Part shown: piece after piece, positions 33,897-42,240 of the stretch
How the letters are laid out: every line of letters begins with the position of its first letter
Numbering within the stretch: position 1 is the first letter of the stretch
Origin: Streptomyces dioscori
Lineage (GTDB): Bacteria; Actinomycetota; Actinomycetes; Streptomycetales; Streptomycetaceae
Length of the DNA stretch: 64,000 nt
Direction of reading: 5' to 3'
Assembly: GCF_003024195.1 (NCBI RefSeq)
Contig: NZ_KZ679045.1
Span: 124,001 to 188,000, forward strand
Notes under the pieces: model-generated
Database searches by the model: none
Told to the model about the DNA's origin: nothing
Seen by the model: the letters and a program-made list of their open reading frames with translations, nothing else
Position numbers and translations under genes: made by a program

Positions 33897-34787
33897 ATGG
33901 TCACACGGACTGCGCTGACGGGTATCGCCGGTCTCACGTCACTGGCTCTCGTGGGACAGAGCGGGGCGATCACCCCTCTGGAATGGGGCCCCGGCCCCCT
34001 GACGGTGTCGGCGCTGCCCCGCGTCGTCTACACGGCACACCGCGGCGGCGCCCGCGAGGTGCCGGAGAACAGCATGACGGGCCTCATGACGGCGTACGAG
34101 CGCGGGACGGCCCAGGTGCTCGACCTGGACACCCGGATGCTGCGCGACGGGACGATGGTGGTCATGCACGACGCCACCCTGAACCGCACCACCTACATGG
34201 GCGGGCCCGTGCACGCGCTCGACCGGCGGGACTGGCAAGGGGTACGGCTGCGCCCCAGGGACACCCTCCCCGGAAGCTGGCGCTCGGAACGGCCGCCGAC
34301 GCTCGCCGAGGTGCTGGACCGGTTCGGCGGGCGGGTGGTGCTGATGCTGGAGGCCAAGGACCCGCGGAGCCTTCGGGCCATCGCGGCCATGCTCAGGGAA
34401 CGCGGTCTGACCCGTTCGGTGCTGGTCAACTCCAACCACCCCGCCGTGGCCCTGCGCACCCACCGGCTGGGCCTGCTCTCGCAGCTGTGGCGTTCGGCGC
34501 ACCAGATGCGTACGGACCGGCCCGCGCGGTGGCGGCCGTTCGTGGACGTCCTGGACGTGGACCACAAGGCCCGCGACCGCGATCTCGTACGGGCCGTCCG
34601 GTCCGGCATCCCACGGGTGTGGGCGCACACAGTGGTGACCCCGGCGCAACGCGACCGCGCCCTGGCGCTCGGCTGCGACGGGATCATCACGGACACCCCG
34701 GGACGGCTGGCCCGCGTACGGGTCAGGGCCTGGGGCCGGCGCCATGAGCAGGCTCAGGGTCAGGGTCGGCGAGGGGCGATGCCGTAG
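33897..34787 (+). CDS. glycerophosphodiester phosphodiesterase
   Basis: The 296-residue protein hydrolyses deacylated phospholipids to glycerol-3-phosphate and an alcohol. GDPD motifs are clear: AHRGGAREVPENSMTG (catalytic His, about residues 46-61), LDLDTRMLRDGTMVVMHDATLNRTT (metal Asp and second His) and GCDGIITDTP near the end. A hydrophobic N-terminus (LTGIAGLTSLALVG) may be a signal or anchor. The ATG at 33897 is preferred over 33876, neither having a good ribosome binding site. Its end overlaps the convergent TetR gene by 28 bases. Confidence 0.9.
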   Translation: MVTRTALTGIAGLTSLALVGQSGAITPLEWGPGPLTVSALPRVVYTAHRGGAREVPENSMTGLMTAYERGTAQVLDLDTRMLRDGTMVVMHDATLNRTTYMGGPVHALDRRDWQGVRLRPRDTLPGSWRSERPPTLAEVLDRFGGRVVLMLEAKDPRSLRAIAAMLRERGLTRSVLVNSNHPAVALRTHRLGLLSQLWRSAHQMRTDRPARWRPFVDVLDVDHKARDRDLVRAVRSGIPRVWAHTVVTPAQRDRALALGCDGIITDTPGRLARVRVRAWGRRHEQAQGQGRRGAMP

Positions 34788-35380
34788 AGGGCGTACTCGA
34801 CGAGCCTCTCCGCGAAGGCGTGGTCGAGCGGTCCGGTGCCCTGCAGCCAGCGCTGGGCCAGGGGCGAGACGAACAGGTCACGCGCGATGTACGGGTCCAC
34901 GTCCGCGCGCACCTGGCCCGCGTCCTGGGCCGCCCGCAGGCGTCGTACGTACAGCTCCAGCGACGGCAGGAGCAGGGTGGCGACGAACTCCTTCGCGAAG
35001 GCGGGGTTGCCCACGCCCTCCGCGGCGAGCGCGCGGGCCGGGGCCTCGTAGCGGGGGTCGTTCAGCTCGTCGACGGTGGCGCGCAGGACGGTCTTGAGGT
35101 CGGCCTCCAGGTCCCCGGTGTCGGGGATGCCGTCCGTCTCCGCCCAGTCCCCGCTCCCGGCCGCCTCCGCCGCCTGGGCGCCCAGGTCGACGAAGGCCTC
35201 CATGAGGACCTCGGCCTTCGACGACCACCAGCGGTAGATGGTCTGTTTGCCCACGCCCGCGCGGGCCGCGATGGCTTCGATGGTGGTTTTGGGGTAGCCG
35301 ACCTCTGCTACGAGGGTGAGGGCGGCGGCGTAGATCGCGCGGCGGGACTTTTCGCTGCGGCGGTTGGAGTCGGGAGGCAT
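34760..35380 (-). CDS. TetR family transcriptional regulator
   Basis: The 206-residue regulator has a helix-turn-helix at about residues 31-52 (TIEAIAARAGVGKQTIYRWW) and a TetR_C-type ligand domain (DPRYEAPARALAAEGVGNPAFAKEF). I take the ATG at 35380, where the N-terminus becomes family-like (PPDSNRRSEKSRRAIYAAAL). A short palindrome (35405-35417) lies 25 bases upstream and could be its own operator. Its targets are not evident. Confidence 0.9.
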   Translation of the reverse strand: MPPDSNRRSEKSRRAIYAAALTLVAEVGYPKTTIEAIAARAGVGKQTIYRWWSSKAEVLMEAFVDLGAQAAEAAGSGDWAETDGIPDTGDLEADLKTVLRATVDELNDPRYEAPARALAAEGVGNPAFAKEFVATLLLPSLELYVRRLRAAQDAGQVRADVDPYIARDLFVSPLAQRWLQGTGPLDHAFAERLVEYALYGIAPRRP

Positions 35381-35404
35381 GCGCCCGAACCTACCAGCAC
35401 GACA

Positions 35405-35417
35405 AGACGGGCCGTCT
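35405..35417. promoter_or_regulatory. candidate autoregulatory operator of the TetR gene
   Basis: AGACGG-G-CCGTCT is a perfect 6-bp inverted repeat around one base, in the promoter region of the TetR gene. The half-site resembles that of the DHA2 operator (GAGAC...GTCTC), but it is shorter. Confidence 0.45.
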
Positions 35418-35433
35418 CGCCAAAGACTCTCCT

Positions 35434-35579
35434 TCGCCCCCGCCGCCCCTACCCTTCCCGTCACTGTGTCCTCAAACGCCGGACGGGCTGAAAATCAGCC
35501 CGTCCGGCGTTTGAGGACAAAGGGGGCGAGGGGCGCAGCCCCATGCGTGGACGGGAACGGGTAGGGGCGGCGGGGGCGA
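35434..35579. repeat. nested inverted repeats, including a perfect 25-bp hairpin
   Basis: The inner hairpin (35467-35491 with 35495-35519) has perfect 25-bp arms and an AAA loop; its core CCTCAAACGCCGGACGGGCT is, from memory, a common Streptomyces intergenic sequence. Outside it, 35434-35462 pairs with 35550-35579 with one extra base. It lies between two genes read on the minus strand and would end transcription of the upstream methyltransferase. Confidence 0.85.
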
Positions 35580-35589
35580 GAAAACGCCC

Positions 35590-36582
35590 CTACTCGGGCT
35601 CGGCCGGGGGCCACCCGTCGCCCCATGCCGCGTCCCGTGCCTCCTTGTAAAGGGACCCGTGCCGCTTCGTCACGGTGGAGCGCCCCAGCCCACCCCCCAC
35701 CTCGCACAGGTCCAGCAGCACCTGCCCCTTACGGATCTGCGGCCGCCGCACCACCCGCGCGGCAACCGGAGCCACCGGCCCACGCGTCGCGGCGACATAG
35801 CTGAACTTCTCGTCCTCGTACGCCAACGAGCCCCCCTTCACCTGCCGGTGCAGAGAGGACCGGCTCACCCGAGCCGAGAAGTGGCACCAGTCCTCACCGG
35901 GCACGATCGGACAGGCAGCGCTGTGGGGGCAGGGCGCCGCGACGGAGAAGCCCGCGCCGATCAGCCGGTCCCGCGCGGCGATGACGCGGGCGTACCCGTC
36001 CGGCGTCCCCGGCTCGATGATCACGACGGCTCGCGCGGCGCCGACCGCGGCGTCCACGACGGCGTCGCGCCCCGCCTCGGTCAGCTCGCCGAGGACGTAC
36101 GACACGGTGACGAGATCGGCGTCCGGCAGGGCCGGTTCCGCGCCGATCCGGGAGCGCCGCCACTCGGCGGACCGCAACTGCGGGCTGGCGGAGGCGAGTT
36201 CGCGGCCGAGGACGAGCGCGGGCTCGGCCCAGTCGAGCACGGTCACGGGCCGCTCGCCGGGCCAGGTGGCGTTCACGGCCCAGGTCGCCGCGCCGGTGCC
36301 GCCACCCACGTCCACGTGGCTGCCGGGCACCCACTCGGGCACGGCGTCCGCGAAGGCGGCGAGCGCGGCCCGTACGGCTTCGAAGGTCGCGGGCATCCGG
36401 TACGCGGCGTACGCGGCGACGTCCGCGCGGTCGCGCAGGATCGGGGCGTCGGTCGGGGTGGTGCCCCGGTAGTTCGCGATCAGCCGGTCGACGGCCTGCG
36501 CGGCCACCTTGGGCGGCAGTCCGTCGAGCAGGCCCGCGAGGGCCGCGCGCAGGGTCTCAGCTGGGGAAACGGGGGCGGTCAC
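35590..36582 (-). CDS. Rsm22/METTL17-type small-ribosome-associated methyltransferase-fold protein
   Basis: The 330-residue protein has a SAM-binding Rossmann motif HVDVGGGTGAATWAV (about residues 88-102) and the Rsm22 hallmark APCPHSAACPIVPGEDWCHFSARVSRSS (about 215-242). In METTL17 and Rsm22 these Cys ligate a 4Fe-4S cluster. Family members act in assembly of the small mitochondrial ribosomal subunit; bacterial versions are little studied. PATFEAVRAAL near residue 63 is also typical. It ends just before the nested hairpin. Confidence 0.88.
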   Translation of the reverse strand: MTAPVSPAETLRAALAGLLDGLPPKVAAQAVDRLIANYRGTTPTDAPILRDRADVAAYAAYRMPATFEAVRAALAAFADAVPEWVPGSHVDVGGGTGAATWAVNATWPGERPVTVLDWAEPALVLGRELASASPQLRSAEWRRSRIGAEPALPDADLVTVSYVLGELTEAGRDAVVDAAVGAARAVVIIEPGTPDGYARVIAARDRLIGAGFSVAAPCPHSAACPIVPGEDWCHFSARVSRSSLHRQVKGGSLAYEDEKFSYVAATRGPVAPVAARVVRRPQIRKGQVLLDLCEVGGGLGRSTVTKRHGSLYKEARDAAWGDGWPPAEPE

Positions 36583-36640
36583 GAGGGAAGTCTACGAGCA
36601 CCGCGCGGTGCACCCCGGCCGCTCCCCGGCCGCTGCCCGT

Positions 36641-37774
36641 TCAGGCTCCCCGGACCGCCCTGGCCAGCCGCGTGGCCGCCGCCGCGCGGGGCCCGTGGTC
36701 CGCGGGCCGGCGGCGCGGGTGGACCGTGTTGGCCAGGAGGACGAGGAACGTGTCCGTGGAGGGGTCCAGCACCAGCGACGTACCGGTGAAGCCCGTGTGG
36801 CCCGCGGCTCCGTGGCCGGCGAGGGCGCCCATGAAGGACGGCTGGTCGAGGGCGAAGCCGAGGCCGGGCGGGGAGAGGAGCAGTTCGACGTAGTCGGGGC
36901 CGAGGATGCGGGCGGTGCCGTAGGAGCCGCCGGCGAGGAGGGTGCGGCAGAAGACGGCGAGGTCGGCGGCGGTCGAGAAGAGGCCGGCGTGGCCCGCGAC
37001 CCCGCCGAGCGCCCACGCGTTCTCGTCGTGGACCGTGCCCCGCAGCATGCCCCGGTCGGCCTTGGCCCAGGGCCGCCGCTGGTCCTCGGTGGCTGCGGCG
37101 CCGGGGCAGGGGCCGAAGGCGGTGTCGGTCATGCCGAGCGGCCGGGTGATCCCGTCCCGGACGAGGGCGTCGAGCGGGCGCCGGGTGATGCGTTCGAGGA
37201 CCTGCTGGAGCAGCAGCATGTTGAGGTCCGAGTAGCCGTACGCGGCGCCCGGCGCCGTCACCGGTTTCTCGGCCCGCAGCAGGGCGAACCGTGCCCTGTC
37301 GTCCCGGCAGTCGTACAGCGGGAGTTCGGGCCGCAGCCCGGAGGTGTGGGTGAGCAGGTGCCGCACGGTGATGCCGTACTCGGCGGCGGCGGTGAAGCCC
37401 GGCAGGTAGGCCCCCACGCGCGCGTCGATGCCGAGCGTGCCGCGTTCCAGCTGCTGCACGGCCGCGACGCTCGTGAAGAGCTTCGTCAGGGACGCCAGGT
37501 CGAAGGGGGTGCGCACGGTCGTCGGGACGCGTTCGGCGCGCGGCAGTTCCACGCCCGCGTCCGCGTCCTCGTCGTAGGCGCGGTACCGGACCGCCCAGCC
37601 CGCCGCCTCCTCGACGGCGATGACGGGCCCGCGTCCGGCGACCAGTACGGCGCCCGCGGCCCAGGGCCGGTCCCCGGCGGTGATCGCGCGGAACTCCCGT
37701 ACCAGGGTGTCGAGTTCCGCGGGGTCGAGCCCGGCACGTTCCGCCGTGCCGGGGCGCAGTCTCGGTGCGCTCAG
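36641..37774 (-). CDS. beta-lactamase-fold serine hydrolase (class C / esterase type)
   Basis: The protein has SLTK (nucleophile Ser, near residue 82), YGYSDLN in place of YxN, and GHTGFTG in place of KTG, so it belongs to the penicillin-binding-protein-like esterases. HLLTHTSGLRPELP is a strong family signature. No ATG, GTG or TTG lies near the family-like start. The reading frame is best opened by CTG at 37774, which overlaps the stop of the MFS gene as CTGA and has AAGGGAG upstream. A GTG at 37843 is the alternative. It could act on cell-wall peptides or esters. Confidence 0.85.
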   Translation of the reverse strand: MSAPRLRPGTAERAGLDPAELDTLVREFRAITAGDRPWAAGAVLVAGRGPVIAVEEAAGWAVRYRAYDEDADAGVELPRAERVPTTVRTPFDLASLTKLFTSVAAVQQLERGTLGIDARVGAYLPGFTAAAEYGITVRHLLTHTSGLRPELPLYDCRDDRARFALLRAEKPVTAPGAAYGYSDLNMLLLQQVLERITRRPLDALVRDGITRPLGMTDTAFGPCPGAAATEDQRRPWAKADRGMLRGTVHDENAWALGGVAGHAGLFSTAADLAVFCRTLLAGGSYGTARILGPDYVELLLSPPGLGFALDQPSFMGALAGHGAAGHTGFTGTSLVLDPSTDTFLVLLANTVHPRRRPADHGPRAAAATRLARAVRGA

Positions 37775-39138
37775 TTCCCCGCTCCCTTCGATCCCGTCCG
37801 CTTGCCCGCCGTGGCGTCCGGCTGTTTCCGCCAGGGACGGCACAGTGCCATGAAGCAGCCGACGGCGACCAGTGAACACGCGAGCTGGACGACGGCCATC
37901 GGGACGGCCGTGTGCTCCCCGGCGATGCCCACCAGGGGTGTCGCGGCGGCGCCGACGAGGAACGAGGACGTGCCGAGCAGGGCGGACGCGGAGCCCGCGG
38001 AGTGCCGGGTGCGCATGAGGGCGAGCGCGTTGGTGTTGGGCATGCACAGGCTCATCGCCGACATGAGGACGAAGAGTCCGGCGGCGATCGGGACGAGGCC
38101 CACCTCGCCGAACGCCCCGACGGACATCAGGAGCAGCGCGGCCGACGCGAGAGTGATGACGGCGAGGCCGACCGCGAGCACCTTGTCGAGGCTGACCCGG
38201 CCGACGAGGATCTTGCCGTTGATCTGGCCGACGATCACCAGTCCGACGGAGTTGACGCCGAAGAGGATGCTGTACGTCTGCGGGGAGGCGCCGTAGATCT
38301 CCTGGATCACGAACGGGGAGGCGGAGATGTACGCGAAGAGCGCGGCGAACGCGAAGCCGCCGGTGAGCATGTAGCCGGTGAAGACGCGGTCGGCGAGCAG
38401 TCCGCGCATGGTGCGCAGCGCCTCGACGGTGCCGCCGTCGTGGCGCTCGGCGGGCGGCAGTGTCTCGGGCAGCAGCCGCCAGACGACGGCGGTGAGGGCG
38501 ATCCCGATGACGGTCAGGATGTAGAAGACGCCCCGCCAGTCGGTGATCCGCAGCACCTGGCCGCCGATGAGCGGCGCGATGATCGGCGCGACCCCGGAGA
38601 TCAGCATGAGCGTGGAGAAGAACCGCGCCATGTCCATGCCGTCGTACAGGTCGCGTACGACGGCCCGCGCGATGACGATCCCGGCGGCGCCCGCGAGTCC
38701 CTGGAGCAGCCGGAAGGCGATGAGGAGTTCGATGGTGGGGGCGATCGCGCAGACGGCGGTGGCGAGGATGTAGACGACGAGCCCGGTGATCAGCGGCCGT
38801 CTGCGGCCCCACTTGTCGCTCATCGGCCCGACGACCAGCTGCCCGAGCGCCATCCCGGCGAGGCACGCGGTGAGCGTCAGCTGCACGGTGGCGGCGGAGG
38901 CGTGCAGCGCGTCGGTGACGTCCGGGAGGGCCGGGAGGTACATGTCCATGGACAGCGGCGGTACGGCCGTGAGCCCGCCGAGGATGAGCGTGACCAGGAG
39001 TCCCACGGAACGGCGGGCGGCCGGTGGCGGTACCGGCGGCGCCGAGGCGGCGACCACGCTCTCCTCGGTGACCGCCGTGCCGGGTATACGGGCCTCCGGG
39101 CCGTCCGGGTCCCTCGTCGTACGGCCGCGCTCGGGCAT
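37771..39138 (-). CDS. MFS transporter, Bcr/CflA drug-resistance family
   Basis: This 455-residue pump has an N-terminal disordered stretch and 12 helices. The family text PLSMDMYLPALPDVTDALHASAATVQLTLTACLAGMALGQLVVGPMSDKWGRR is diagnostic of Bcr/CflA exporters (bicyclomycin, chloramphenicol, sulfonamide). I prefer the ATG at 39138, which has GAGGGAGGGG upstream, over ATG 39168. It is coupled to the serine hydrolase gene downstream, perhaps because both protect against one compound. Confidence 0.92.
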   Translation of the reverse strand: MPERGRTTRDPDGPEARIPGTAVTEESVVAASAPPVPPPAARRSVGLLVTLILGGLTAVPPLSMDMYLPALPDVTDALHASAATVQLTLTACLAGMALGQLVVGPMSDKWGRRRPLITGLVVYILATAVCAIAPTIELLIAFRLLQGLAGAAGIVIARAVVRDLYDGMDMARFFSTLMLISGVAPIIAPLIGGQVLRITDWRGVFYILTVIGIALTAVVWRLLPETLPPAERHDGGTVEALRTMRGLLADRVFTGYMLTGGFAFAALFAYISASPFVIQEIYGASPQTYSILFGVNSVGLVIVGQINGKILVGRVSLDKVLAVGLAVITLASAALLLMSVGAFGEVGLVPIAAGLFVLMSAMSLCMPNTNALALMRTRHSAGSASALLGTSSFLVGAAATPLVGIAGEHTAVPMAVVQLACSLVAVGCFMALCRPWRKQPDATAGKRTGSKGAGN

Positions 39139-39261
39139 GCGCCCCTCCCTCTCCGTGTGATCCGCCACCTATGCTCTCAGCTCGTACGGGTGGTCTCGTA
39201 CAGATGGTCGAAGCGGTCGAGGGCGCCGCGGGCGTCGACGGCACGGAGCGAGGGGTCGGGC

Positions 39262-40263
39262 ATGACGGAGGAACGCGTGCGCTGGGGTGTGCTGGCGACC
39301 GGTGGGATCGCTGCGGCGTTCACCGCGGATCTGATCGATCTGCCCGATGCCGAGGTGGTGGCGGTGGCGTCGCGCACCGAGGCGTCGGCGAAGGGGTTCG
39401 CGGAGCGGTTCGGGATCCCCCGGGCGTACGGCGACTGGGAGTCCCTCGCGGCGGACGAGGACGTCGACGTCGTGTACGTGGCGACTCCTCACTCGGCGCA
39501 CCGGGCGGCGGCCGGGCTGTGTCTGGAGGCGGGGCGCAATGTGCTGTGCGAGAAGGCGTTCACGCTGAACGCGCGCGAGGCCGAGGAGCTGGTCGGCCTC
39601 GCGAAGCAGCACGACAGCTTCCTGATGGAGGCCATGTGGATGTACTGCAACCCGCTGATCCGCCAGCTCAAGGCGCTCGTGGACGACGGCGCGATCGGTG
39701 AGGTCCGCACGGTCCAGGCCGACTTCGGCCTCTCGGGCCCGTTCCCTCCCACCCACCGGCTGCGCGATCCCGCGCAGGGCGGCGGGGCACTGCTGGACCT
39801 GGGCGTGTATCCGGTGTCGTTCGCGCACCTGCTGCTCGGCGAGCCCTCCGGCGTGACGGCACGCGCGGTGCTCTCGGAGGAGAGCGTCGACCTCCAGACG
39901 GGCATGCTGCTCTCGTACGACAGCGGCGCGCTCGCCGCGCTGCACTGCTCCCTGGTCGGCGGCACGTCGACGGCCGCGTCGGTCACCGGCTCCGAGGGCC
40001 GCATCGACATCCCGCACGGCTTCTTCCACTCGGACCGCTTCGTCCTGCACCGCGACGGCCGCGACCCGCAGGAGTACACGGCGAACACGGCGGACGGCAC
40101 CCGCGCCAGCCTCAAGCACGAGGCGACAGAGGTGATGCGAGCCCTCCGAGCCGGCGAGAAGGAGTCCCCCCTGGTCCCCCTGAACGGCACCCTGGCGGTC
40201 ATGCGCACCCTGGACAAGGTAAGGGCCGAGGTAGGAGTCACCTACCCCGGCGAATCGGCTTAA
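39262..40263 (+). CDS. Gfo/Idh/MocA family NAD(P)-dependent oxidoreductase
   Basis: The 333-residue enzyme has a Rossmann start WGVLATGGIAAAFTADL, the segment VYVATPHSAHR and NVLCEKAFTLNAREAEEL. The last holds Glu-Lys-Ala where most members read EKP, placing it near dihydrodiol dehydrogenase and glucose-fructose oxidoreductase types. The catalytic region GGGALLDLGVYPVSF carries the Asp and Tyr expected in this fold. It is divergent from the MFS gene. The sugar or diol substrate is unknown. Confidence 0.9.
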   Translation: MTEERVRWGVLATGGIAAAFTADLIDLPDAEVVAVASRTEASAKGFAERFGIPRAYGDWESLAADEDVDVVYVATPHSAHRAAAGLCLEAGRNVLCEKAFTLNAREAEELVGLAKQHDSFLMEAMWMYCNPLIRQLKALVDDGAIGEVRTVQADFGLSGPFPPTHRLRDPAQGGGALLDLGVYPVSFAHLLLGEPSGVTARAVLSEESVDLQTGMLLSYDSGALAALHCSLVGGTSTAASVTGSEGRIDIPHGFFHSDRFVLHRDGRDPQEYTANTADGTRASLKHEATEVMRALRAGEKESPLVPLNGTLAVMRTLDKVRAEVGVTYPGESA

Positions 40264-40400
40264 GGGGCGCGGGGAGCTTTCAGGGGCGCGGGGAACGGCA
40301 CAATCTTTTGTCTTCAGGGGCGCGGGGAACGGCGCAATCTTTTCGCCCTCAAGGGGCGCGGGGAACTGCGCGACCAGCCACATCCGGCCCGCAGCCGACG
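40262..40400. repeat. GC-rich palindromic repeat array (inverted sense)
   Basis: Three to four partly truncated copies of GGGGCGCGGGGAA(C/G)(T/G)GC begin in the stop codon of the oxidoreductase gene and are spaced by CAATCTTTTGTCTTCA-type linkers. They fill the gap to the convergent phosphatase gene. Confidence 0.85.
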
Positions 40401-40448
40401 AACGACCGCCAGTTCCCCGCCCCACCCCAGCGGAGCTACACCGCGGAG

Positions 40449-42095
40449 CTACACCGGCTTCAGCCCCTGGTCCCCGACCTCCGTGACGAACGACGCGGCC
40501 GTACTGATCGCAGCCCCCGGCACGGTAACCGCCGGCACGGTCTTGAAGTCGGCCCGAGCGGATTCCCGCCCCAACCGCACGGTCGTATATCCCCGCCGCC
40601 CGTTGTAGAACTTCAGATGCGGATTCGCCGCCATGTACGTCTCCCAGTTGGCCGGCTTCTCCACCCCGTCCCGCCCACTGGTGATCGAGGTGGTCACGAT
40701 CTCCGTACCGACCGTCCGGGACGAGGGATCGTCGAAGTCGTCCTTGATGTCGAATGCGTACCCGACATGGACGTCCCCGGTGAACACCATCAGGTTCTCG
40801 ACCCCGGCGGCCTCCGCACCGGCCAGCACCCGCCCCCGCGAGGCCCGGTAGCCGTCCCACGCGTCCATGGACACCCGGGACGGCACGGTCAGGTCGAACT
40901 TCCGCTGGGAGAAGATGACCTGCTGCGGAACGACGTTCCACAGCGCCTGCGAGGCCTGCCACCCGTCCAGCAGCCACCGCTCCTGCGCCGCCCCGGTGAT
41001 CGTGCGCGCCGGATCGTCCGTCTCGGGGCCGGGCACGTCCGCCCCGTCCCCGTACGCCTGGTCGGAGCGGTACTGCCGGGTGTCGAGGATGTCGAACTGC
41101 GCGAGCCGGCCCCAGTTGAGCCGCCGGTACATCTGCATGTCGGGGCCCTCGGGCCGCTGCGGGCGGCGCAGCGGCAGGTTCTCCCAGTAGGCGCGGTACC
41201 CGGCGGCGCGGCGCAGCAGGAACTCCTCCGGCGGTACGGAGTTCTCGGGTATGTCGTCCGCGTAGTTGTTCTCGACCTCGTGGTCGTCCCAGGTGACCAC
41301 GAAGGGGTGGGCGGCGTGCACGGCCCGTAGATCGGGGTCGGTCTTGTAGAGGGAGTACCGCAGGCGGTAGTCCTCCAGCGTGATCGTCTCGTGGTTGAAG
41401 AGGTCGGGCAGCACGCGGTCGGTGTAGTTGCGGGCGCCGCCCACGGAGTCGACGGCGTACTCGTAGAGGTAGTCGCCGACGTGGAAGACCACGTCGACGT
41501 CGTCCTCGGCGAGATGCCCGTAGGCGGTGAAGTACCCGTCGTGGTACGCCTGGCAGGAGACCGCGGCCAGCCGCAGTTCGTCGACGCGCGCGCGGGACGA
41601 GGGCGCGGTGCGGGTGCGCCCGGTCTCGCTGATCCAGCTGCCCGTTTTGAAGCGGTAGTAGAAGACCCGGTCGGAGTCGAGGTGGCCGACCTCGACGTGC
41701 ACGGAGTGGTGGAACTCGGGGTGGGCGAAGGTCGCCCCCCGTCTGACGACGTGGCGGAACCGTTCGTCGCGGGCCAGCTCCCAGTGCACGGTGACGCGTT
41801 CCGGGGGCAGTCCGGAGTCCGCCTGGTACGGGGTGGGGGCGAGCCGGGTCCACAGCAGCACGGAGGTGGCCTGCGGGTCGCCCGAGGCGACACCGAGGGT
41901 GAAGGGGTTCTCGGTGATCTTCGCCGCGTCGAACTCGGCTGCGCCCGCCACGCCCGCGGTCGGCAGGTTGGTGGCGAACGCCAGGACGGCGGCCGCGCCG
42001 GTGACGGTGAAGAGCCGGCGGCGCCCGAGGTGACGGGCGGCGGCGCGGAGTTCGGGGGCGTGCTGCGACGGTTGCTGGTGGCCGGTGGATGTCAT
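40449..42095 (-). CDS. phoD: PhoD-type alkaline phosphatase/phosphodiesterase, Tat-exported
   Basis: The 548-residue precursor has a twin-arginine signal (GRRRLFTVTGAAAVLAFATNL). The PhoD N-terminal domain (NPFTLGVASGDPQATSVLLWTRLAP) and metallophosphatase motifs follow: VSCQAYHDGYFTAY (Cys ligand of the PhoD active site), VFHVGDYLYEY, TWDDHEVENNYADD and FTGDVHVGY. PhoD frees phosphate from diesters outside the cell. Streptomyces PhoD genes are usually PhoP-regulated, but I found no convincing PHO box in the 145 bases upstream. Confidence 0.93.
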   Translation of the reverse strand: MTSTGHQQPSQHAPELRAAARHLGRRRLFTVTGAAAVLAFATNLPTAGVAGAAEFDAAKITENPFTLGVASGDPQATSVLLWTRLAPTPYQADSGLPPERVTVHWELARDERFRHVVRRGATFAHPEFHHSVHVEVGHLDSDRVFYYRFKTGSWISETGRTRTAPSSRARVDELRLAAVSCQAYHDGYFTAYGHLAEDDVDVVFHVGDYLYEYAVDSVGGARNYTDRVLPDLFNHETITLEDYRLRYSLYKTDPDLRAVHAAHPFVVTWDDHEVENNYADDIPENSVPPEEFLLRRAAGYRAYWENLPLRRPQRPEGPDMQMYRRLNWGRLAQFDILDTRQYRSDQAYGDGADVPGPETDDPARTITGAAQERWLLDGWQASQALWNVVPQQVIFSQRKFDLTVPSRVSMDAWDGYRASRGRVLAGAEAAGVENLMVFTGDVHVGYAFDIKDDFDDPSSRTVGTEIVTTSITSGRDGVEKPANWETYMAANPHLKFYNGRRGYTTVRLGRESARADFKTVPAVTVPGAAISTAASFVTEVGDQGLKPV

Positions 42096-42240
42096 CTGGC
42101 CCTCCCCTGACGGTTGTTGTACGAGGAATTGGAGTGGTCAGAGTCAACGGTGGACCGTCACGTACACAACAGTCGGATGTCGGACGGATGAGATCCGGAT
42201 GGCGGACCGTCGACCACGGCCTCCCGTACGCTGCGGGGCC

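Noticed and set aside
36641..39244. One 867-codon minus-strand frame that looks like a single large protein.
   Set aside because: The first part is a shifted frame of the Bcr-type MFS gene. Only the part after 37774 encodes the serine hydrolase.
42096..42240. PHO box expected before the PhoD phosphatase.
   Set aside because: Only loose resemblance to GTTCACC direct repeats with 13-bp rather than 11-bp spacing was found, so no site is claimed.
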